From: Bimuria novae-zelandiae CBS 107.79
Lineage: Eukaryota; Ascomycota; Dothideomycetes; Pleosporales; Didymosphaeriaceae
Assembly: GCA_010015655.1 (NCBI GenBank)
Contig: ML976767.1
Span: 116,424 to 180,423 of the forward strand
Direction: 5' to 3'
DNA: 64,000 nt
Positions 57,120 to 64,000 of this stretch are shown piece after piece (positions within the stretch are counted from its first letter, which is position 1; every line of letters begins with the position of its first letter). Made by a program: the position numbers and the translations under genes. The notes under the pieces were generated by a model, which saw nothing but the letters and a program-made list of their open reading frames with translations, was not told the DNA's origin and did not search any database.

Positions 57120-59781
57120 ATTAGGAGGTAAAGCTAAAATCTTACTTAATTAGGTAACTAAATATATAAAATTATTATTATTATTAACGCTGCCCTGGAG
57201 GCGTTACGTAATATTAATAAAATAGAGTTATTAAATAAACTTCTAATATTTAGCCTTTAAGAGGACTTTAGTAAGCCCGTTAGTAGCTATCTTGTCTATA
57301 GGGACCTATTTAATAATAAATTACTAAGACTCTACCTCTTATTAGATCTATATCTAATAGATATTAACGTGTTAAACTTTTATATACAGTTAATTAAGGT
57401 TCTTATTAATAATTCTTATTATTTATTATTTATTATAGTAGATCGTAGGCATTATGCCTAAGTTAAATAAAATACTATTAAAGAAGTAAAGCTACTTTAC
57501 TATTTATAACCTAATAAAGGAGATTAAGAGTAACTCTAATTTAGTAGTAGACTTAATAATAGTGCGCTAGACGGTCGCCTTCTAGTTAATAATTATACTA
57601 TAAAGAAAAAAATATTATCTATATAAGCTTTAACGTATTTTTATATTATCTACGTACGAGGCGTCTAACGCGCTAAAGAATAAAAGATCGCAATAGCTCT
57701 AATTATTAAAAATAACTTTTATAATAGTGTTATTATAGGAGCCTTTAATAACGTAATATTAAGTTACAAGCAAGTATCGCTAGACGCGTTATATAGCTAT
57801 AATATATAATTATCTTAGATTAGTAAGATAGTAAGCAAGGACAACGTGGCTATAAGTAATATTAGGCTATATCTAATAAGTAATATAGGCTAGGTAGCTA
57901 ATAAGCTCCTAATATAGCTTTATGTGTTAATCGTCTGTCTCCTTAATTAACTTGTTAAGAGAGTTAACGTTAAGCGGAAAGTTAGGCTTTTTATAACATA
58001 CTAGCTATATGCTATACTTCTTATAAATCTTATTAATATATATATCTTAAATAAGCTAGATTTTCTTTTTCTAGTAATTATAGATAACTTAAACACCTAA
58101 AAACTAGGCTAGATCTCTTATTACCTTAAGTCTAAATTAGTCCTTTAACTTATTCTTAAAGTCTTAATAAAGATAAGCGTTTGTTAGGTAATACGCTATT
58201 ATTATATTATTAATATATATAAATAGTATAAGCTAATTATTAATATATAGGTATAAGAAGCCTTTAACGCGTTTAGGTTTTAGTAGCTTAACTACTACTC
58301 TAAATATATTATACTATAAGAGTAGTATATCCTTTAGGCTATAAAGGGCGCGAAGCACCTCTAGAAAGTTACTATCTACTTTCTTAAAAAATACTAGAAG
58401 TTTTAGCGTATAGCTTTTAAATAAACATAAAATTTAAGAAAGCGTTAGGTACGTTATATTACTTTAGCTTTAAGCTAAAATAGTTAATAATTATAATAAT
58501 TACTTAAAAAGTATAAGCTATAAAGGTAGTAGCGTAAGTATTATTAAACTACTCTTACAGGTCTCCGCGTGCGATAAGTTAAGTCTTATACTTATAAAAA
58601 TAACTATCCTTATTAAACTTATATATAAATACCTATATAAGTAAGATTACCTTAACGCCTTTAGCCTACGTAGTTTAATATATTACTAAGGTCTTATAAA
58701 AGTAACTTTTACCTTAGACCTCTTAATACTTGCGCTTAACAGCTTTTATAAACTTAGCGCTATATAAATATAACTTTAGTTAGTTAATATGCTTAAGGGT
58801 AAATAGTAGCTAGCTTTAATAAATTTAAAGGTTATTTACCTTTATATTACTAGTAATTATTATCGCAGCAAAGGTATATAAGTAATTAATAATATTTTAA
58901 GCCCCTAATTAAATAGCGTAAGTTTATAGATTGCTTAAGTTTATTAGTTTTCGAACGTGCTTTATAATAAGTACGTTATTTTATAAAATATTTAGATTTT
59001 AATACTATAAAGTATTATTACTACGTTAGTTAGGTATGTATCCTTTAATTTTATTAGCTAATTAATTAGTAACTTCTTACTATATAGGAGTAGGACAAAA
59101 GTTGCGAGTATAATAGCGCCCTATAAGATAATTTACTATTTAATTAAGAGAAGCTAATATATCTATAGAGTTATTAAAAGTAGATTAATATTAAGAGGTT
59201 AATAGTTTATTAGTGTTACCCCCTACTAATAGCTTAGTCAATTATCTAGCAGGCGTTAGTGTTAGTATTACTATAGATTTAGCCTCGTCGTAGAGACGTC
59301 GCTAATATATTATTATAAGTTCCTTAATAGATACATCGTTATCCTTATACGCCTCGGGGACGTCGAGCAACCGCGCGTGTGGCGTGTCCTTACTATATAG
59401 TAAGTAGATATAGTACTTAGCGATTATTTTACTAATATTTATATTTAGATTTTAAAGTGCTTACTTCTATTTAAGATAGCGGGCATATTGCTTCTTATAT
59501 TAGTCGTACGCAAATTAATAGCGTCGAAATTCGGTATTATTAAGGTCAGCGTCGGTGTGTATCGTACCAGGCGCCTTGTTGACTTTGTATTGGTGCGCCA
59601 TAGGCTTAACAGGCTCTGTGAGTAGAGGCAAGTCAGCTGTAGCGACGTCGGGGTTGCAATACTGCCATAGATCGTGCTGCTGCGCGGCATCCTTGCGAAG
59701 AAAGATCCATGCCTGCCAGTCCTCAGGCTTGTTGAGGACTACTGTGACACGCGTTGTCGTAGGATCAGATTCTGTCGCCAT
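57120..59781 (-). pseudogene. Copia3 gag and partial pol, degenerate
   Basis: Gag opens at ATG 59781 (minus): MATESDPTTTRVTVVLNK, then DWQAWIFLRKDAAQ and LWQYCNPD, the N-terminal pattern of Copia gag. The 88-codon frame ends at 59515 in RIP-mutated sequence. Around 58235-58185 the RT catalytic region reads FIYINNIIIAY, which is YVDD with both Asp changed to Asn by G-to-A mutation. The gag-to-RT distance (about 1.5 kb) is too short for a full integrase. Inactive. Confidence 0.65.
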
Positions 59782-59887
59782 CGTGGAGTCGTGCAGCTGT
59801 CACACAAGTCGTATGCAGCAGGTATCGCAGGATTATTGTAAACGATTACAAGTAGCAGCCTTAGCAGGTGCAAACTAGGCTCATAAC

Positions 59888-60025
59888 TGTAACGTCGAAA
59901 AAAGAGTGTTGAGGCAATCGTTGTTTTGATTGAGAAGCTACTCTATGGAGCTATATACTGTGGATCACGTGAGTCACGTGCACGGGCCGCACGGGTGGCC
60001 CAAGCTTCCATACTGAACCGTCACA
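59888..60025 (-). repeat. Copia3 right (5') LTR
   Basis: 138 bp, differs from the left LTR at a few sites (tgattgag versus taattgag; ctatgg versus ctatag), mostly RIP-type. Confidence 0.88.
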
Positions 60026-60030
60026 GGATA

Positions 60031-60894
60031 CTATAGGACGACGAGGAGTTATGAGCAATTAAGTCCTTTCTCAATGTGCTTCTTGGATTAATCGCAAGTT
60101 TTTAAAACGTTGGAGCGTCGTTCAGATGATACATAGTTCTATGAATTTGCAACACTGGGAAGCCGAAGTCAGCTCTCTAGAAAATCTCTATAATGCTGGT
60201 TACTGTTCCTCTTTTCCTTCTTTCCACAAGCAAAGCAAAATTATTGTTTAGTTCAACTTTATTCACTCCATCGGAGCCACCTAGGCATACTCGTACCCAT
60301 ACAACCGGACCAAACCACTATTGTGAAATCACAATATGGCGACGACACTGGCGAATATTTGCCCTAACAACACGCATGCAAGAGCAGTAGCTCATCATGT
60401 TGGTGTTCCAGGGGTTTAGTGTTTTCGAATTTTGGCTCGCAGTCGGGCGCATTCACAATTCTAAAGTCTCATAGATACTTTCTTTGTCTGCCTGCCGTTC
60501 AACGCATATTTGACCTTTGACACGAGGAGGCTAGTCCGCTTTTAGTTTTATTTTGTTTACCTTTGTCCTCGTTTGGGCGACTTAGTATCTTGTATTTACA
60601 ATCCATCAACAGTCTCATAGATACATACGGTTCGCTACTAGTCGTACCATAGAGGACGATTTCATTCGGAGGTGCAGTCAAAGTACTAACAAAACAAAGT
60701 ACTTTCACGACGATATATAAAGGCATAGTGTTTGGACAACGGGCACTTAGATACGGTACATAAACCGTGCTACATGAGCCCACACATATTTCAATCACAA
60801 CACCAGCTCAGGGCACAACTTCAACAACTCGCTACCAATCTTCACCTTTTCAAAACTTCAACACACTCAAAAACTTAACACATCCATCTCCGCC
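60031..60894. other. Intergenic region upstream of the RING-H2 gene
   Basis: About 860 bp. An ATG-initiated 65-codon frame at 60193-60390 has no supporting feature. The last 120 bp form a C/A-rich, G-poor leader (cttcaacaactcgctacc) typical of 5' UTRs of well-expressed fungal genes. Confidence 0.45.
60714..60721 (+). promoter_or_regulatory. TATA box of the RING-H2 gene
   Basis: tatataaa, 174 bp upstream of ATG 60895. Confidence 0.55.
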
Positions 60895-61614
60895 ATGAGC
60901 TCTCTCCCCACGCGAACAGAATTCATGGCCAACGACCTCCTCACACTGACTGACCCACGCACTGAGGCCCGCCCGGACGATAACATGTCCTGTCCTATCT
61001 GCATGGTAGAAATCTCAGACCTCAGCACCGGCGTAGTAATCGTATTGTGCGGCCACATCTACCACCGAGAATGCCTTCTCCGTTGGTTCGAAGCCGCCAA
61101 TGCACGTCAGCCTTCGTGCCCACTCTGTCGACGAGAGCTGTATGCTAACCCTAGCCTTGCTCTCGATGAATTCGCAGAGACGTTTTGGCGCCTTCGTACC
61201 ATGGGACAGCTGGAGGTTGACTTCCACCATGGTATCCAGTTGGCGCAATCACAGCGTCAGACTCACGCCTTGGAACAGCAGCCATATGTTGGCCTCTCAC
61301 GTGCGCAACAACAGCGTCAGGCTCTGATGACTAGGCAGCAAATCTACGAGCGGATAGAGCAGCGTATCGAGTCACTCCAGGCAGTTCGGTTTTCTCACGC
61401 TGCGGTGGCGGGAAGCTCTCATGAGGTGGACCGGGGTATTGAGGGTAGGATGTGGGAAGACGATGACCAGGAGAATGACGAGGAGCGCCGCCACCATAGG
61501 CAGTCTCCAGGTGGGCGCGGTCGCGCTCGGAGCACGGAGCATTGCCGTCAAAACTATCGGCAACTCCGTCAAAACATGCAGCAGAGCCGTCGGGGCCATT
61601 CAGGCCGTCGCTAG
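60895..61614 (+). CDS. RING-H2 finger protein, putative E3 ubiquitin ligase
   Basis: 239 aa, single exon. RING-H2 at residues 33-78: C33-x2-C36-x15-C52-x-H54-x2-H57-x2-C60-x14-C75-x2-C78 (CPICMVEI, CGHIYHREC, CPLCRREL), all eight zinc ligands present. RING-H2 proteins recruit E2 enzymes for ubiquitin transfer. The remainder is Gln/Arg-rich, low complexity, with a predicted coiled region (QQQRQALMTRQQIYERIEQR) and an acidic patch (WEDDDQENDEERR) before a basic tail. No membrane segment or second domain, so substrate and location are unknown. The ATG has good context (gccATGag). It converges with DNA ligase IV; the 3' ends are 354 bp apart. Normal composition, no RIP. Confidence 0.85.
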   Translation: MSSLPTRTEFMANDLLTLTDPRTEARPDDNMSCPICMVEISDLSTGVVIVLCGHIYHRECLLRWFEAANARQPSCPLCRRELYANPSLALDEFAETFWRLRTMGQLEVDFHHGIQLAQSQRQTHALEQQPYVGLSRAQQQRQALMTRQQIYERIEQRIESLQAVRFSHAAVAGSSHEVDRGIEGRMWEDDDQENDEERRHHRQSPGGRGRARSTEHCRQNYRQLRQNMQQSRRGHSGRR

Positions 61615-61968
61615 ACTGACGGGTCTGGGAGTGGTGGTTTGAAGTAGATGAACGCTACCGCCTCGAGGGCTGCACAGTGATTAACGAGCAGGTAGACGCT
61701 GAGCGTCTCCTCGTTTATTGCAGATGGCTAGGGTAGAGTTCTTGTTCTTGCGATTTGCACTTCGCTCTGCCGTTCTCTGATCGCCTTTAAGAGCGAAACC
61801 GTACCACTTTCCTCTATCTTCGTTTTAAATTTCTCTACCCTCCTTTACCTTCACCATTCCATACACTCTCTAAAAATAGAACACATACTCTGCAAAAATT
61901 GAAACTTACGAATTGGTATATCATGACATCGTGACTCTTCATCCAAGCATTACCCAAACAATTCGTGC
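61615..61968. other. Convergent 3' intergenic region
   Basis: 354 bp between the RING-H2 gene and the ligase IV gene. Holds both terminators; no coding feature. Confidence 0.5.
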
Positions 61969-64000
61969 TCAACCCCACTGAAACCGTTCCTCATCCAACC
62001 TCGTCTCTTCCTCCCAGCATTTCTCCACCCACTCGACCCCAACCGTCCTCGCTAATCCCGCGACCCTCCCTCCGCTTGCACCTCGATACTCAGCATCCGG
62101 CACAACTACATGCGTGACGCCTTCTTCATCCTCGCCATCTGCAACAGCCCCGCCCGCGAACTTGACATAATTCCGCGCCAAACTCGCTCTAAGGCCCCAC
62201 GCAGCATCCTCCCCGCTTGCGAAGTAGAGCTTCGTGTTACTGAACATATAACTCTTCAAATGCGCCATCGTATGCGTATGATCTTCCAACTGCCTGATAA
62301 ACGCCTGACTATCGAACGTCTCGGGGTCAGACTTCCTCGGCATACCCGCGAGAATATCGCGCATCTCGTCCACATCCATGACGTCTCTCGCGTACGAATC
62401 GCCGTTGTCGTCGATATTCGCTTCGACATCCAGCTGCTGCTCATCAAGGAGGTAGAACATATGTCTATTCGCCTCATATGGGAGCAAGTACGGCAGTGCA
62501 CCCACATCAAGCTCATCTTGACGGATACAGTCGTGGATCCAGATGGGTTTGACGATATTCATGGTGGCACGTTTTTCCAGGGAGGAGACTTTGACGAGAC
62601 GCTTGTCCGCGACGACGACGAGGTTGGCATCGGTGGTGTCGCGCTGGACGATTTTCGCGCCGTACGCTTTGACCAGGGCCTCGAGTTCTGCTTTAGACTT
62701 TTTGGTTGGGTGGATTTGGTCTGTCATGATGTAGAACTGCAAGCCTTCGAAGAGCTTGGAAGCGGGGCCGGCGTAGGGCGTGAAGACGGTGTCGTTGCCC
62801 ACGACGACGAGGGGCTTCTTGGTGGTGCGGGCTTTCTTGCGGCGGGACTGTTCGATTTTGAATTCTTTCTCCTTGTCGGCGTGCTCGGTTTCTGCTGTGT
62901 GCTTTACCTCCATGAACTCGTCTATGGAGAGGGCTTGATTCCAGGTTTTGTCTGTTCGCAGGGCTTTGAAGCGCGGGAAACGTAGAGTTTGGCCGAGGCG
63001 GAATTTGTCGGTCCACTCGACAGAGGCAGCTTTGCATTCGAGAACGACAGAGTCTGAGGGGTGGATCCATTGATCTGGACGCTCGTGCTGGCGGTTCTGC
63101 TCGTGGCCACCGAGCTCGATGATACTCGGTGGGTGCCTCTGATCCCAGTCTTTCCACTTCCCTTCTGTTCTGCCTCTGACGCTCGCATAATCCTCTCTGG
63201 TGAACCCACCACCTACTTTGAAAAACGAAAAACATCTTCCATAGTCTGGATCTCCCTCTTTCGCCTTCTTGTTGACGAGCAGGCCGCATAGGAAGGAAGA
63301 GTGCGCTCCGCCACGGTGCCCAGAGCCGAAATATCCCCCAATCACCACGCAGTCCAACATCTCGCCGAATTCAGACATATACTCTGGCTTTACTTTGACC
63401 CAATCGTCATTCCGCTCGTTGAGCTTGTACGCCGAACGGGGGTTCTTTAGGACGAGGCCTTCAGAAGCGTTCTCAACAACACGGCGAAGCTCGGGCTCGA
63501 CTGTAGACGGGGAGTGCGCTTCGATGTAAGGATGTATCTCGAGGCGGCGGTGAATACCATTCACTGCGCTCTGGAGTGCGGTACGTCTGTCGCGGAGGGT
63601 ATATTGCGTTAGGAGCGTGTCATTGAGGTACAAGCAGTCAAATACTCTGAATAGCGGACGTTGACCGGTATTGGACCCAGTGGTGTTCTCTTTCTCGGAA
63701 ATGGCTGCGGTCTTGAGCGTACCAAAGCCAACAATGTGATCGGTGTCCATGTCCCAGGTGATCATTTCGCCATCAAGAATGATATTGCGAATGTTCTTGT
63801 GGAAGGCGTCTTTTATGAAGCGTGCTAGAGCTCCACCTTCTTCACCAGAGAAGTGCTTGCCGTAGAGGTAGGCGTAGTCTTTCGCTTTGCGGGACCAGAA
63901 GCCAAACACACGGCCGCCTGGTGCGGAGGGATCTTCCATCATGTGAAGTTGCATCCGTTCACCGTCGAGCTTCTCTTCGATCCAGAAGGAATCGTCATCT
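61969..64000 (-). CDS. lig4: DNA ligase IV (NHEJ), 5' part outside the window
   Basis: Open from the window edge to the stop at 61969, 676 codons visible. The visible start is DDDSFWIEEKLDGERMQLHM: motif I KLDGER with the AMP-accepting Lys at 63972-63970. Then LDGEM, motif III FRVFDCLYLN, motif IV SEGLVLKNP, motif V WVKVKPEY, an OB-fold region (GGYFGSGHRGG, FKVGGGFT), LRFPRF, and two C-terminal BRCT domains (KLFEGLQFYIMTD...IWIHDCI; TKLYFASGED...VEWVEKCW) that in this family clamp the XRCC4/Lif1 coiled coil. It seals double-strand breaks in non-homologous end joining in the nucleus. Fungal ligase IV is about 1000 aa, so some 300 N-terminal residues lie beyond position 64000. No intron in the visible part. 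Confidence 0.93.
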   Translation of the reverse strand, partial: DDDSFWIEEKLDGERMQLHMMEDPSAPGGRVFGFWSRKAKDYAYLYGKHFSGEEGGALARFIKDAFHKNIRNIILDGEMITWDMDTDHIVGFGTLKTAAISEKENTTGSNTGQRPLFRVFDCLYLNDTLLTQYTLRDRRTALQSAVNGIHRRLEIHPYIEAHSPSTVEPELRRVVENASEGLVLKNPRSAYKLNERNDDWVKVKPEYMSEFGEMLDCVVIGGYFGSGHRGGAHSSFLCGLLVNKKAKEGDPDYGRCFSFFKVGGGFTREDYASVRGRTEGKWKDWDQRHPPSIIELGGHEQNRQHERPDQWIHPSDSVVLECKAASVEWTDKFRLGQTLRFPRFKALRTDKTWNQALSIDEFMEVKHTAETEHADKEKEFKIEQSRRKKARTTKKPLVVVGNDTVFTPYAGPASKLFEGLQFYIMTDQIHPTKKSKAELEALVKAYGAKIVQRDTTDANLVVVADKRLVKVSSLEKRATMNIVKPIWIHDCIRQDELDVGALPYLLPYEANRHMFYLLDEQQLDVEANIDDNGDSYARDVMDVDEMRDILAGMPRKSDPETFDSQAFIRQLEDHTHTMAHLKSYMFSNTKLYFASGEDAAWGLRASLARNYVKFAGGAVADGEDEEGVTHVVVPDAEYRGASGGRVAGLARTVGVEWVEKCWEEETRLDEERFQWG

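Larger units (their letters stand above)
56961..60025 (-). mobile_element. Copia3 retrotransposon with 138-bp LTRs
   Basis: Identical-length LTRs 56961-57098 and 59888-60025 (TGTAACG...CCGTCACA), flanked by GGATA (56956-56960 and 60026-60030). Total 3065 bp, short for Copia (usually about 5 kb), so an internal deletion is likely. Gag and RT read on the minus strand. The interior from 57.1 to 59.5 kb is RIP-saturated, while LTRs and the gag start are almost clean. A solo LTR of this family lies at 13656-13789. Confidence 0.88.

Noticed and set aside
62110..62985. Long plus-strand open frame opposite DNA ligase IV
   Set aside because: Antisense shadow of a strongly conserved coding region.
1..64000. 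tRNA or rRNA genes
   Set aside because: No cloverleaf-like A/B-box arrangement or rRNA segment was recognised by eye on either strand.

Overview
The window reads as nuclear DNA of a filamentous ascomycete (Pezizomycotina; class not determinable from sequence alone). The grounds are short GT-AG introns of about 40-50 bp, HET-NACHT, F-box, JmjC and patatin-type genes, a DNA ligase IV with BRCT domains, and Fot1/pogo, hAT, Copia and Gypsy (chromovirus) elements. Long stretches are almost free of CpA and TpG, rich in TpA, and still keep CpG. That is the signature of repeat-induced point mutation (RIP), so most transposon genes here are dead.

Layout. 1-4365: a pogo-like element (TA target, ~70 bp TIRs) carrying a second pogo-like element. 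4592-5428: an F-box gene. 5875-7414: a HET-NACHT (NLR-type) pseudogene cut by a truncated hAT element (7415-9667), which abuts a JmjC gene fragment (9668-10451). 10773-13655 (minus): a multi-exon RING-like/patatin phospholipase gene whose 5' end is replaced by a solo LTR (13656-13789). 15.9-18.9 kb (minus): a RIP-degraded DUF3435 ('FluG domain', tyrosine-recombinase-like) gene.

19.4-51.0 kb is a nest of insertions. A Gypsy gag/LTR remnant (Gypsy3) is split by Gypsy2 (19724-49602, duplicated site CTATA). The left LTR of Gypsy2 holds pogo element A (20238-34932), which holds Copia1 (21989-34849, ATAGT), which holds chromovirus Gypsy1 (26003-32853, ATTAC). The right LTR of Gypsy2 holds Copia2 (41271-49162, AATTC), which holds pogo element B (44334-46181). 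Gypsy1 and Gypsy2 both carry, antisense to pol, a small gene with Zn2Cys6 cysteine spacing and its own TATA box; this is the most intriguing item.

51.0-52.3 kb: a hAT transposase C-terminus at the RIP boundary and a broken RING-type gene. 53014-56530: an apparently intact Cys-rich P1B copper ATPase with one intron. 56961-60025: a 3.07 kb Copia element (Copia3) with 138-bp LTRs. 60895-61614: an intact RING-H2 gene. 61969-64000 (minus): the 3' part of DNA ligase IV, running off the window. The right flank is ordinary gene-bearing DNA. The left 19 kb is an accessory region with NLR, patatin and DUF3435 remnants, a combination also known from fungal Starship elements.
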